Counted from the stretch's first letter, positions 8,774 through 18,143 are shown. The stretch is DNA of 64,000 nucleotides from Rosettibacter firmus (GCF_036860695.1 NZ_JAYKGJ010000001.1:1302001-1366000), one strand, 5' to 3'. Notes: generated by a model not told the origin, from the letters alone. Translations and numbers: made by a program.

Positions 8774-9786
8774 TTTATTAATCCTGTTTCTTGTGGAAAA
8801 CCAAATAATATATTCATGTTTTGAATTGCCTGTCCTGCAGCACCTTTAATTAAATTATCTATAGTTGAAAAAATTATTATTGAATTATCTTCAATTACTT
8901 TAAAACCAATATCACAAAAATTTGTATATGTAACATCTTTCATTTCGGGAACACTATCGTTTAATACTCGAATAAATGGTTTTGTTTCATAAGTACTGAA
9001 AAAAATATCTCTAACATTATTTTCATTAATACCATCTTTTAATTTAGCATTGATTGTTGTATAAATTCCTCTTGTTGCTGGTAAAAGATGTGGAACAAAA
9101 GAAAATTTTATTGAACGTTCTCCAAAAAATTCCAGATAATATTTTATTTCAGGAATATGTTGATGAACTCCAACTTTATAAGCTCGAACATTTTCATTTA
9201 CTTCGCTAAAAATCATGTTTTGAACAGCAGATTTTCCAGCTCCTGAAGTACCGCTGTATGATACTATATTCACATCAGAATTTTCAATAACATTATTCTT
9301 CAGTAAAGGTAAAATTGCCAGTAAAATACTTGTTGGATAACATCCAGGATTCGATATAATTTCTGCTTTTGAAATTGCATCTTCGTTCCATTCACTGAGT
9401 CCATAAACAGCTTTATCAAGAAGCTCAATAGCTAAATGTTCATGCTTATAATATTTTTTATAGTCATCAATGTTTTTCAGTCTGAAGTCGCCACCTATAT
9501 CAATCACTTTAATATTTTTATTGTAAGCAGCTTTTACAAATTCAAAAGCCTGACCAGAAGGAAGTGCAACAAACAATAAATCCAATCCATTCAATAACTC
9601 TTCTGAAAAACTATCTACTGTTAATGAAATTAATTTTCTTAACGAAGTATGAATCTCATCTATACGTAATCCAGCAGTAGATTGACCAAACAATCTCTTT
9701 ATATTCACTTCAGGATGGTTTAATAAAAGTCTAACCAATTCATAGCCAGAATATCCTGTAGCTCCAATTATTCCTACATTTATCAT
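8752..9786 (-). CDS. argC: N-acetyl-gamma-glutamyl-phosphate reductase
   Basis: It reduces N-acetylglutamyl phosphate with NADPH. GATGYSGYELVRLLLNHPEV at the N-terminus is the NADP-binding Rossmann loop and SNPGCYPTSI (about residue 130) contains the catalytic Cys. The reading frame extends upstream to 9840, but the extra residues run through the ARG box and promoter and lie before the conserved MINVGIIGATG start. The ATG at 9786 (344 aa, usual length) is therefore chosen. This is the first gene of argCJBRGH. Confidence 0.96.
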   Translation of the reverse strand: MINVGIIGATGYSGYELVRLLLNHPEVNIKRLFGQSTAGLRIDEIHTSLRKLISLTVDSFSEELLNGLDLLFVALPSGQAFEFVKAAYNKNIKVIDIGGDFRLKNIDDYKKYYKHEHLAIELLDKAVYGLSEWNEDAISKAEIISNPGCYPTSILLAILPLLKNNVIENSDVNIVSYSGTSGAGKSAVQNMIFSEVNENVRAYKVGVHQHIPEIKYYLEFFGERSIKFSFVPHLLPATRGIYTTINAKLKDGINENNVRDIFFSTYETKPFIRVLNDSVPEMKDVTYTNFCDIGFKVIEDNSIIIFSTIDNLIKGAAGQAIQNMNILFGFPQETGLIKWNKLAK

Positions 9787-9805
9787 AGTAACTTTCAAAT
9801 TAATG

Positions 9806-9839
9806 GTTATAATTATACACAAATATGCATAATTATGCA
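9806..9839 (-). promoter_or_regulatory. Two tandem ARG boxes (ArgR operator)
   Basis: TGCATAATTATGCA (9826-9839) is a perfect palindrome and fits the ARG box core TGNATWWWWATNCA at every position. GTTATAATTATACA (9806-9819) matches 12 of 14 positions. Centres are 20 bases apart, close to the 21-base arrangement used by ArgR hexamers. The pair lies 20-53 bases upstream of the argC ATG and covers the promoter. Confidence 0.88.
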
Positions 9840-9840
9840 A
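9812..9840 (-). promoter_or_regulatory. arg operon promoter overlapped by ARG boxes
   Basis: On the minus strand TTGCAT (9840-9835) and TATAAT (9817-9812) are spaced by 17 bases, a good -35/-10 pair. Each element falls inside one of the two ARG boxes, so ArgR bound here would exclude RNA polymerase. This promoter uses the general -35/-10 form rather than TAnnTTTG. Confidence 0.6.
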
Positions 9841-10133
9841 ATAATTTTATTGTAAAAATATCGGTCTGGAGTATCAATTATAGGATTATTACGTAGAAGT
9901 TAGATTCTTATTTGACAGACAAAATCATGAAACAATAAATTCTTTACATCAGGCAATTCTATAAAAATTATAACATCCCACACTGAATCATACTAAAATG
10001 CTTTCTCATTCTGAAACAACCTGTAATTATTAATAATTAATTTTTCTTCGATTTTGCGTTGAAATCGCAATTTTTTTGTGGCATTTCTATTGACATAACA
10101 AATACAAGCATTAATATAATTTTAGGAGAAAAA

Positions 10134-13100
10134 GTGTCTACATATCAATTAAAACCATACTTAAGATTACTGATTTTATTCTTCATCTTAGTTGGTTTTA
10201 CCAATAACTTGTTTGCTCAATTAAAAGGAATTAAGCAAACAACAAACTATACCAGCATAGCAAAAATTAGTGGAACTGCTGAGGGGGTGTCAGTTTCTTA
10301 TATAAACCCATATACAAATCAAAGTGTAAGTAATTTTGCAGGTACTTTTAAAGGTACTCTTAATTCTAATTCTGTTAAGTTTTATTGCATAGACTTACAA
10401 CATGGATTAGTTTACAATCAAGATTATTGGGACGAAGATTATACTTCATCCGAAATTACTTACATTCTAAACAACTATTATCCTTACAAAAACAATTACT
10501 CTGGACAATTAAGTGACATCAACAAAGAAGCTGCAGCCATTCAGATGGCTATCTGGCATTTTAGTGATGGAGTAAACCCCAATACAATTACGAATAATAC
10601 TATTAAATCCAGAACACTTGCTATAATATCCGATGCAAATGCAAACCATAACAATTATGCACCATTACAAACTTTATTAATTCTTCCAGCCAATCAATCT
10701 CTTTTGCAGAATACACCTGCTCAATTTGATATTTATGCATATGATATTAATGGTAATCCTGTCGAAGGAGTTTCACTACAAATTTCTTCATCTATTGGAA
10801 CATTAAGTTCAAGCTCTGGAACTACTGATAATAATGGTCATTTTGGACCTGTAACTATTACTTATAATGGAGTAGGCACAGCAGTAATTAAAGTAAAAGC
10901 AAAAGTTGATATTCCGCAGGGAACAAAATATGTTCATAAGACAAAACCAAATGATAAACAAAAATTAGTTTTAGCAACCCCTTCGTTCGATGAAAAAGAA
11001 GAGAATGCCAGTATAGAATGGTATTCCCCATCTGAGTGCGATTTAAGAGGATATGTAACATTTACACAGGGTGGTTGGGGTAGCTCTTCTAATAGCACAC
11101 CTGGAAAAATTAGAGATCTATATTTTAATACTGTTTTCCCGAATGGAATGACTGTTGGCGGGAACTATAAGATTACATTTACTTCTGCGAGTGCAATTAA
11201 AAATTATTTGCCAGATGGTGGAACTCCTGCTGTACTTACACAAAATTATTTAAATCCTACCACTGATATTAGTGTATTAGCTGGACAGATTACAGCATTA
11301 AAATTAAATGTATATTATAGTGCAGCGGGTTATCTGGGTACAAATCCAATCCCATTAGGAAATCTTGTAATTAACAATGGACCTTTTGCAGGATATACAG
11401 TAAATCAATTTCTATCCTTTGCTGAACAGGTTTTAGGCGGAGGAGATACCAATGGTTTTACTCTTTCTCAAATTAATGATGCTGCAACAGCCATCAATGA
11501 AAATTTTGATAACGGAACAGTTGACAGAGGTTATTTAATTTGTTTGCAAAAGGCTTCGTTGGGAGATAGAGTCTGGAAAGACCTTAACAAAAATGGTATC
11601 CAGGATGATGGTGAACCAGGTTTAGAAAATGTAACTGTCAAATTATTTGATTGTAACGATAATTTAATTTCTACAACTACTACAAATTCACAGGGTTATT
11701 ACTTATTCTCAAATCTTACTCCTGGTAGCTATTATGTACAATTCATTAATCCACAGGGTTATGTATTCACAAATCAGGATTCGGGAAACGATGATAATAA
11801 AGATTCTGATGCTAATATTAATACAGGAAAAACAATATGCACTACACTAACTTCTGGTGAGAATGATTTATCGTGGGATGCAGGTCTTTATGAAGAAACT
11901 GTTTGCCAGAATAAAATTGGTGATTTTGTATGGCACGATAAAAATGTAAATGGAATACAAGATTCAGGTGAACCAGGTATTGAAGGTGTTGTAATTGAAT
12001 TATGGCAGAATAATCAACTAATTGCCACTGCAACAACAAATTCTAATGGCAAGTATGAATTTGACAATCTCTTAAATGGAACTTATCAGATAAAATTAGC
12101 TGCATCAAATTTTGCAAGTGGTGGTGTTCTTGAAAGCAATGCAAAAACAAAATGGTATTCTACAAAGAAAGATCAGGGTAATAACGATAGTAAAGATAGC
12201 GATGCAAACATTAATGAATCTGTAACAGTAAATATAAATTGCTCGGATGACATTAGTATAGATTTCGGATTTTATAAAACCTGCGTTAGTGTATACAAGA
12301 CTGCAGATAAACAAACAGCTAAGCCTGGTGATGTAATTACATATACATTTACTGTAGAGAACTGTGGTGATATTACATTAAGTGGTGGAGTTGATTTTTA
12401 TGATGCATTAATCAATCCAGATGGAGATCATAAAATCAAAAATATCACTCCAGTTTTACCAGGAGAAACTAAATCATTTACAAAAACTTATACAGTTACA
12501 CAGAATGATTGTGGTGAATTAATCAATACAGTTAAAGCAGTTGGTCATCCAGTTGATGGTTCTGCTATAGTTGAAGATGAAGCTTTCACAACTGTACAAA
12601 TTGATTGTGAATTATCCTGTGTAACTGATTGGACTGCAGTGTTGGGTCCAGATTCAGCAATATGCGAATATGATGCAAAACCAATTACAATTAATGGAAC
12701 TGTTCATATAACACCAAATCCAGGCAAAGCATATTTGCAATTATCCTGGAGAATAGTTTATCCAAATGATGGTAGTGTTGATAATTCAACTCATTACCAA
12801 ACAATTTTAATTACTAAGGATACCACATTTTCTATTACAGCACAATGGCCAGGAATTCGTCCAGAAGATCAAATCGTTGAAATTCATTATGGAGTAAATG
12901 TACTTGACTGCAATGGAAATCCAATTAAAAATGGAATAGGCAGAGATTTGTACTGGTATCCATGGGTATGCCCACCTCCACAGGAAGAACCTGCAGAAGT
13001 AAGAATTGAAAAGTCTGTTGACAATCAAAATCCAAATTGTGGCGAACAAATTACATATACAATAAAAGTTACAAATGATGGCCCAAACAAAGCTAAAGGC

Positions 13101-15293
13101 ATTCAAGTAACTGATTTATTACCCCAGGGTTTGAATTATAATTCCAGTTCCACTTCACAGGGGGTATATGATTCAAATACGGGAATTTGGATTGTTGGTG
13201 ATCTGAATTCCCAAACTTTTGCAACTCTAACAATCAATGCAGTTGTAGATTGCGATCAGTTATATAATTCAATATTCGATTTAGGACCAGCTAAAGATTA
13301 TAATTTATTTGTAATCTATGATGTTGACCAACCATCTTCTGATACACAGGGAAAAGTTGCTGTTGGTAGAGATGCACATTTTGCTAATTATAGTATAGGT
13401 GATCAACTCCCACAAAATAGTGGAGATGTTTTAATTGTAGGACGAGATCTTATCTTCACAAGTGGTCATGTTAATGGAAATGTAGTTTATGGAAATTCAA
13501 CAAATCTGCCTCAACCTTCTGTAAGCATTAATGGTACTTTACGTCAGGATAGTCCAATTAATTTTGCAGCAGCAAAAACTTATCTCGAAAATCTATCAAC
13601 TAATCTTTCTAATTATACTGTAAATGGTACAGTAGATTTTCAATATGGTGGATTAACATTGACTGGAACCGATCCATTCCTGAATGTATTCAAAGTAAAT
13701 GGTTCGGATCTTTCAATTGCTAATAATGTTACAATTAATGCACCTAATGGCTCGGTAGTTCTGGTTAATATAAATGGAACAAATGTATCTTGGACAGGTG
13801 GTTTAACAGTCAATGGTACAAGCATTACAAATGTTTTATATAACTTTTACGAAGCTTCACAATTAACAATTCAAGGAATTGACATACGTGGTTCTTTACT
13901 GGCTCCAACTGCAGATATCAATTTCGCAAGTGGTGTAATTAATGGTCAGATGATTTGTAAATCATTAACTGGAATGGGTCAGATGAATTTAGCACCATTC
14001 ATTGGCAATATTCCATTTGAAAAAGAAATAACAAATATTGCATCAATAACTGCTGTGTTAACAACCGATCCGAATCCAGATAATAATTCTTCAAGTGCAA
14101 CAATTACAGTTTCAACTTTAGATGAAACCAATAATGGTGATAACTCAGATAATCAAAATAACTGGCAATATTTAAATGGATTTTCTAATGGCGAAATTGT
14201 TTATGCAATGGCTTATGATGAATCTGGAAATATTTATGCAGGTACATGGGGCGGTAATATCTATAAATCAAGTAATGGCGGACAATCATGGTCAAAGATA
14301 AATAACAATATGAATGTTGGATTTATCTGGTCATTAAATATTCATAATGGATTTATATTTGCCGCAACTGAACAGGGTGTATTCAAATTCGATGGATTTA
14401 ACTGGACTTTAACTTCGTTATCAAATATCGATGTTCATGCTCTTGCTTCAGATGGTAACTCATTGTATGCTGGTACTTGGGGACTTGGAGTTTATGTTTC
14501 GAACGATAATGGTTCAACATGGAGCGAAATGAATAATGGTCTTGGATTTAATTTAGTTATAAATGCTCTTACAATTCATTCAAATACATTATACGCTGCA
14601 AGTTATGGTGGTGGAGTATTCAAGTACGAAAATTCATTATGGACAAAATTAAATGTTGGCTACGATTTCGTCTGGACAATCACATCAAATTCAAATGGCT
14701 TATATGCTGGAACTTATGGAGATGGATTATATCGTTCAACAGATAATGGTAATACATGGACAAAAGTATCTAACCTGAATGCTCCTTTCATTTATTCAAT
14801 AGCAGTAAATTTAAGTGGTAAAATTTATGTTGCATCGTGGACAAGTGGAGTATTTGAATCTACAGATAATGGTAATACCTGGAATTCACTTGGAATGGGT
14901 GGATTTGGTGTAAGTGCTCTGATTGTTTCAAGAAATAATGATAATGTTTATGTCGGCACTAAAGAAGGAAAGATTTATTTAAGTAAACGAGTTGCTGGTG
15001 TAACTTCTGTTGAATCTGAAGAAATTCCAACTAAATTCGAATTAAGTCAGAATTATCCAAATCCTTTCAATCCAGTAACAACAATTAAATTTGCAGTGCC
15101 AGAAAAAGGTAGATACACACTTAAAGTATATGATATACTTGGTCAGGAAGTTGCTACATTGTTCGACGATGAAATGAATGCAGGAATACAAAAAACAATG
15201 TTTAACGGAAGCAATTTAAGTTCAGGAGTTTACATTTATAGATTAATTGGAAATAATGTTAACATCAGTAAGAAAATGATTTTGATGAAGTAA
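10134..15293 (+). CDS. Giant thioester-domain adhesin with SdrD-B repeats, choice-of-anchor A domain, beta-propeller and T9SS signal
   Basis: The start chosen is GTG 10134, five bases after AGGAG and directly before a signal peptide (LRLLILFFILVGFTNNLFAQ); the frame extends 25 codons further up without a ribosome site. Of 1719 residues, 60-145 form a TQXA/thioester domain with FYCID (Cys85) and AIQMAIWHFSDG (Gln137), the pair that forms an internal thioester in Gram-positive adhesins. Next comes an Ig-like repeat (about 180-255), and two SdrD-B domains at about 470-590 and 592-715 (GDRVWKDLNKNGIQDDGEPG and GDFVWHDKNVNGIQDSGEPG, Ca-binding type). DUF11-like domains cover about 718-825 and 952-1326, the second interrupted by a choice-of-anchor A domain (about 1045-1298). 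BNR-like propeller repeats (YAGTWG..., about 1342-1618) and a T9SS type A sorting domain (1624-1719) complete it. It is a surface adhesin; the covalent-binding role is inferred from the Cys-Gln pair. Confidence 0.85.
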   Translation: MSTYQLKPYLRLLILFFILVGFTNNLFAQLKGIKQTTNYTSIAKISGTAEGVSVSYINPYTNQSVSNFAGTFKGTLNSNSVKFYCIDLQHGLVYNQDYWDEDYTSSEITYILNNYYPYKNNYSGQLSDINKEAAAIQMAIWHFSDGVNPNTITNNTIKSRTLAIISDANANHNNYAPLQTLLILPANQSLLQNTPAQFDIYAYDINGNPVEGVSLQISSSIGTLSSSSGTTDNNGHFGPVTITYNGVGTAVIKVKAKVDIPQGTKYVHKTKPNDKQKLVLATPSFDEKEENASIEWYSPSECDLRGYVTFTQGGWGSSSNSTPGKIRDLYFNTVFPNGMTVGGNYKITFTSASAIKNYLPDGGTPAVLTQNYLNPTTDISVLAGQITALKLNVYYSAAGYLGTNPIPLGNLVINNGPFAGYTVNQFLSFAEQVLGGGDTNGFTLSQINDAATAINENFDNGTVDRGYLICLQKASLGDRVWKDLNKNGIQDDGEPGLENVTVKLFDCNDNLISTTTTNSQGYYLFSNLTPGSYYVQFINPQGYVFTNQDSGNDDNKDSDANINTGKTICTTLTSGENDLSWDAGLYEETVCQNKIGDFVWHDKNVNGIQDSGEPGIEGVVIELWQNNQLIATATTNSNGKYEFDNLLNGTYQIKLAASNFASGGVLESNAKTKWYSTKKDQGNNDSKDSDANINESVTVNINCSDDISIDFGFYKTCVSVYKTADKQTAKPGDVITYTFTVENCGDITLSGGVDFYDALINPDGDHKIKNITPVLPGETKSFTKTYTVTQNDCGELINTVKAVGHPVDGSAIVEDEAFTTVQIDCELSCVTDWTAVLGPDSAICEYDAKPITINGTVHITPNPGKAYLQLSWRIVYPNDGSVDNSTHYQTILITKDTTFSITAQWPGIRPEDQIVEIHYGVNVLDCNGNPIKNGIGRDLYWYPWVCPPPQEEPAEVRIEKSVDNQNPNCGEQITYTIKVTNDGPNKAKGIQVTDLLPQGLNYNSSSTSQGVYDSNTGIWIVGDLNSQTFATLTINAVVDCDQLYNSIFDLGPAKDYNLFVIYDVDQPSSDTQGKVAVGRDAHFANYSIGDQLPQNSGDVLIVGRDLIFTSGHVNGNVVYGNSTNLPQPSVSINGTLRQDSPINFAAAKTYLENLSTNLSNYTVNGTVDFQYGGLTLTGTDPFLNVFKVNGSDLSIANNVTINAPNGSVVLVNINGTNVSWTGGLTVNGTSITNVLYNFYEASQLTIQGIDIRGSLLAPTADINFASGVINGQMICKSLTGMGQMNLAPFIGNIPFEKEITNIASITAVLTTDPNPDNNSSSATITVSTLDETNNGDNSDNQNNWQYLNGFSNGEIVYAMAYDESGNIYAGTWGGNIYKSSNGGQSWSKINNNMNVGFIWSLNIHNGFIFAATEQGVFKFDGFNWTLTSLSNIDVHALASDGNSLYAGTWGLGVYVSNDNGSTWSEMNNGLGFNLVINALTIHSNTLYAASYGGGVFKYENSLWTKLNVGYDFVWTITSNSNGLYAGTYGDGLYRSTDNGNTWTKVSNLNAPFIYSIAVNLSGKIYVASWTSGVFESTDNGNTWNSLGMGGFGVSALIVSRNNDNVYVGTKEGKIYLSKRVAGVTSVESEEIPTKFELSQNYPNPFNPVTTIKFAVPEKGRYTLKVYDILGQEVATLFDDEMNAGIQKTMFNGSNLSSGVYIYRLIGNNVNISKKMILMK

Positions 15294-15309
15294 TTCCCAC
15301 TTCAAAACT

Positions 15310-15339
15310 CTGCACCTCGAATTCAATTTCGGGGTGCAG
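15310..15339. terminator. Hairpin between convergent genes
   Basis: CTGCACCTCGAA (15310-15321) pairs with TTCGGGGTGCAG (15328-15339), twelve pairs with one G-U and a six-base loop. It follows the adhesin gene and precedes the end of the leftward gene at 15387. A clear T-run is lacking on both sides (AAAATTAAATAA rightward, AGTTTTGAAG leftward), so termination may be bidirectional but modest. Confidence 0.6.
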
Positions 15340-15386
15340 AAAATTAAATAACTTTGTAGCTAATTTTTGAGTTGCAGTAGTATTCG

Positions 15387-15656
15387 TTATGAATTTTTTA
15401 ATGAATTGATTGCACTATTAATTTTTTCGATTAACTCTTTCTCGCTAATATTTTCGTATCTGATTCTTGCTGTCTTTATAAATACTTCTGGTGGATCTCC
15501 TTCCCCTTTCATATACCTGTAAAGATTAAATCCAAGTCTGTATCTTTCATTCATAATTGGTATGTATTCTTTCAACGATTCTGCTATGTTATAACATTTT
15601 TTTTCAATTGAATCTTCTGGAAAATATTTTATTCCAGGTGGTGGTAAAGTTGTCAT
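15387..15656 (-). CDS. Hypothetical protein, 89 aa
   Basis: I do not recognise a family. The protein is soluble and charged, starts MTTLPPPGIKYFPEDSIEKK, and is predicted to be mostly helical after residue 20. It has no signal peptide or membrane segment and a single cysteine. It stands alone, leftward, between the adhesin gene and the LPS core genes. A weak purine-rich stretch (AAGAGA) lies upstream of the ATG. Residue composition and the clean stop favour a real gene over a chance frame, but this is not certain. Confidence 0.55.
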   Translation of the reverse strand: MTTLPPPGIKYFPEDSIEKKCYNIAESLKEYIPIMNERYRLGFNLYRYMKGEGDPPEVFIKTARIRYENISEKELIEKINSAINSLKNS

Positions 15657-15775
15657 CTTACAATCTCTTATTTTTTCATTCGAAAAATAAATAAGTAAAG
15701 ATTTAGTTCCAACCTGCGTTTTGAATGATATTTTTAATTATCTAATTTTTGAATTATAATTTCTTTAATTTCTTT

Positions 15776-16771
15776 ATGAAAGATATCTTTAAAAAAATCC
15801 TTATAATCAGGTTAAGTTCACTTGGAGATATATTACTCACTACACCTGTAATTCGAGCATTAAAAAAGAAATATCCCGAATCCAGTATTGATTTTCTTGT
15901 TAAATCACAATATTCAGATGTAATTAAATACAATCCATATTTAAATAAAATTTATGAATACAATTCCAGCAACTTAAAAGTGTTAATTACACAATTAAAA
16001 CAAAATGAGTACGAGTTAATTATTGACCTGCAAAATAATTTCAGAAGTAGATTAATTACATTTCAGCTTAAATCTCCTGCATATCATTTTAAAAAACTAT
16101 CATTAAAAAAATTTCTTCTGGTAAAATTCAAAATAAATTTATTCAATAAAACAAAAACAATTCCAGAGCGATATGCTGAAACATATCCACAAATTAAGCT
16201 TGATGAGAATGGTCTTGATCTATTTATTCCTTCAGAAATAGAAAATGAAATCGACACGAATTTTTCTAATGCACAGGTTATAGGCTTTTGTCCAGGTTCA
16301 AGACATTTCACAAAAAGATGGCCATCAGAATACTTTGTTGAACTTGGAAATAAATTAGCAGAAGATGGTTATCAAATTTTCATTCTGGGTGGAAAAAACG
16401 ATAAAGAAATTTGTGCTGAGATATCAAAAAAAATCCAGAATAGTATAAATCTTCAAAATGATGATGAAATATTAAAAACAGCTGTTTATATGAAAAAATG
16501 TAAAGCAATTGTTACAAACGATTCTGGATTAATGCATACTGCATCTGCAATTGGTCTTCCCGTTCTGGTTCTATTCGGATCAAGTGTAAAGGAATTTGGA
16601 TTTACACCATACAAAGTAAAAAATATCATACTCGAAAATAATTCTCTTTCCTGCAGACCATGCAGTCACATTGGTAAAGAAAAATGTCCTGAAAAACATT
16701 TTAAATGTATGAAAGACTTAACTCCAGATTTAGTATATCAAACTTTAAAAAAACTAATGAACTCATTATGA
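15776..16771 (+). CDS. Glycosyltransferase family 9 (ADP-heptose:LPS heptosyltransferase-like)
   Basis: GT9 enzymes add heptose to the lipid A-Kdo core on the inner face of the cytoplasmic membrane. The N-terminal IIRLSSLGDILLTTPVIRALKK is the classic GT9 opening. FCPGSRHFTKRWP (about residue 170) and TNDSGLMHTASAIGLPVLVLFGSS (about 245-268) form the nucleotide-sugar site. The C-terminal Cys cluster CRPCSHIGKEKCP...KCM is usual in heptosyltransferases. The ATG at 15776 is preferred over the in-frame TTG at 15749, which adds only a Phe/Asn-rich tail. It overlaps the next gene by four bases (ATGA), so it is cotranscribed with waaA. gmhA at 28.2 kb supplies the heptose branch. Confidence 0.88.
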   Translation: MKDIFKKILIIRLSSLGDILLTTPVIRALKKKYPESSIDFLVKSQYSDVIKYNPYLNKIYEYNSSNLKVLITQLKQNEYELIIDLQNNFRSRLITFQLKSPAYHFKKLSLKKFLLVKFKINLFNKTKTIPERYAETYPQIKLDENGLDLFIPSEIENEIDTNFSNAQVIGFCPGSRHFTKRWPSEYFVELGNKLAEDGYQIFILGGKNDKEICAEISKKIQNSINLQNDDEILKTAVYMKKCKAIVTNDSGLMHTASAIGLPVLVLFGSSVKEFGFTPYKVKNIILENNSLSCRPCSHIGKEKCPEKHFKCMKDLTPDLVYQTLKKLMNSL

Positions 16772-18042
16772 AATTATTCTGGCACTTACTTTATAACATT
16801 ATTTTTTATCCAGCATTATACTTAATAATTTTAATATCACCATTATTAAATGAAAAAATTAAATCCAGCATTAGAGATAGAAAATATTTATTTCCCAGAC
16901 TAATTCAATCATTAGCAAAAATAGATAGAAGTAAGAAACTTATCTGGTTTCATTCTTCATCGATGGGAGAATTTGAACAGGCAAAACCAATTATCGAAAA
17001 AATAAAATCAGAAAAAGATGTAAACATTGTTGTAAGTTTTTTTTCTCCTTCAGGTTATCGTAATTCACTCAACTATCCACATGCAGATATCATTACATAT
17101 TTACCATTCGATAAACTTAGCTTAACAAAAAAATTCCTTGATATATTGAAACCTTCAATTGCAATATTTATGAGATATGACATCTGGCCAAATATGATCT
17201 GGCAACTCGAACAAAAAAATATTCCATATTTCATTGTAGATGCCACAATGAGAAGCAACAGCAAAAGAACTTTGCCTATTATTAAGAATTTCCACAAGCA
17301 ATTATATCAATCTGCAGCAAAAATACTTACAGTATCAGAAAATGATGCAAAAAACTTTCTATCATTTGGAATAAATAAAAACATAGTAAAAGCTGTAGGT
17401 GATACTCGCTACGATAGAGTTTATCAAAAAAGTCTTCAAGCAAAAGAAAAAAATTTATTTAAAGAAGAAATATTTAAAAACAAGAAAGTACTAATACTGG
17501 GAAGCACATGGGAAAGTGATGAAGAAGTTTTATTCCCTGCTATTAATAAATTATTAAAGTACAATAAAGATATTATAGTAATAATTGTACCGCACGAACC
17601 TACTGAGATTCATCTCGAAAAGATTGAAAATTATTTTTCTGAAAAGCAAAGAACAATTCGATTTTCACTGATGAATAATTACAATGATGAAAATATAATC
17701 ATAGTTGATTCAATCGGAATTTTATTAACACTTTACAAATATGCCGATGTAGCTTATGTTGGCGGAAGTTTCAAACAAATTCATAATGTTCTGGAACCAG
17801 CTGTTTATGGCATACCAGTCATTTATGGACCGAAATACGAAAACAGTCAGGAAGCAATTAAATTAAAAGAAATTGGTGGTGGAATAGTAATTCAGAATAA
17901 AAAAGAAGCTTATAAAACACTTCGCAAACTCTTCTCAGATGAATCCTACCGTAAAAGTATTGGTTTAATTTGTATTAATTATGTAAAAAATAATATTGGA
18001 GCCACAGAAAGCATAATAAAAGAAATTTATTCACATCTCTAA
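16768..18042 (+). CDS. waaA: 3-deoxy-D-manno-octulosonic acid (Kdo) transferase
   Basis: It attaches Kdo from CMP-Kdo to lipid A precursor. Residues 1-25 include an N-terminal membrane anchor (LFWHLLYNIIFYPALYLIILISP). SSSMGEFEQAKPII (about 62-75) contains the catalytic Glu of WaaA, LGSTWESDEE (about 243) and YVGGSFKQIHNVLEPAVYGIPVIYGP (about 325-350) bind CMP-Kdo. Length of 424 residues is standard. The ATG at 16768 overlaps the stop codon of the GT9 gene as ATGA; the frame further upstream lies within that gene and is discarded. Together the pair builds the LPS inner core. Confidence 0.94.
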   Translation: MKLFWHLLYNIIFYPALYLIILISPLLNEKIKSSIRDRKYLFPRLIQSLAKIDRSKKLIWFHSSSMGEFEQAKPIIEKIKSEKDVNIVVSFFSPSGYRNSLNYPHADIITYLPFDKLSLTKKFLDILKPSIAIFMRYDIWPNMIWQLEQKNIPYFIVDATMRSNSKRTLPIIKNFHKQLYQSAAKILTVSENDAKNFLSFGINKNIVKAVGDTRYDRVYQKSLQAKEKNLFKEEIFKNKKVLILGSTWESDEEVLFPAINKLLKYNKDIIVIIVPHEPTEIHLEKIENYFSEKQRTIRFSLMNNYNDENIIIVDSIGILLTLYKYADVAYVGGSFKQIHNVLEPAVYGIPVIYGPKYENSQEAIKLKEIGGGIVIQNKKEAYKTLRKLFSDESYRKSIGLICINYVKNNIGATESIIKEIYSHL

Positions 18043-18084
18043 TATTGCCGTTATTATTTAGGATTGTTGTTTATATAACCTTAG

Positions 18085-18115
18085 TTGATAAAAATTATTT
18101 CATTTAATACCTTTG
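18085..18115 (+). promoter_or_regulatory. Bacteroidota-type promoter of pckA
   Basis: TTG (18085-18087) and TACCTTTG (18108-18115) are separated by 20 bases, the same spacing and nearly the same -7 box as in front of the trp leader. The predicted start near 18120 gives an untranslated leader of about 24 bases containing AAAGAGAG before the ATG. Confidence 0.65.
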
Positions 18116-18143
18116 TAATACAGGCAATAAAAAGAGAGATATA

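Larger units (their letters stand above)
9787..10133. other. Divergent intergenic region between argC and the adhesin gene
   Basis: This 347-base gap holds the arg promoter and ARG boxes (9806-9840) and the ribosome binding site of the adhesin gene (AGGAG at 10124-10128). A short hairpin, TTGCG (10054-10058) with CGCAA (10066-10070), is followed by seven T and could be a weak terminator or attenuator for the rightward gene. Nothing else coding was recognised. Confidence 0.6.

Noticed and set aside
10054-10077. Short hairpin TTGCG/CGCAA with seven T
   Set aside because: Only five pairs with a seven-base loop; too weak to call a terminator, so it is only mentioned in the intergenic entry.
10090-10120. 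TTGACA and TATAAT before the adhesin gene
   Set aside because: The spacer is 19 bases and the start site would fall inside the ribosome binding site, so this pair is probably coincidental.
10059-10133. Upstream extension of the adhesin gene to a TTG at 10059
   Set aside because: The extra 25 codons have no ribosome site and run through a small hairpin, while the GTG at 10134 has AGGAG five bases upstream and opens directly on a signal peptide.
13640-13825. Antisense frame within the adhesin gene
   Set aside because: A shadow of the repetitive Thr/Asn/Gly codons on the other strand; no ribosome site.
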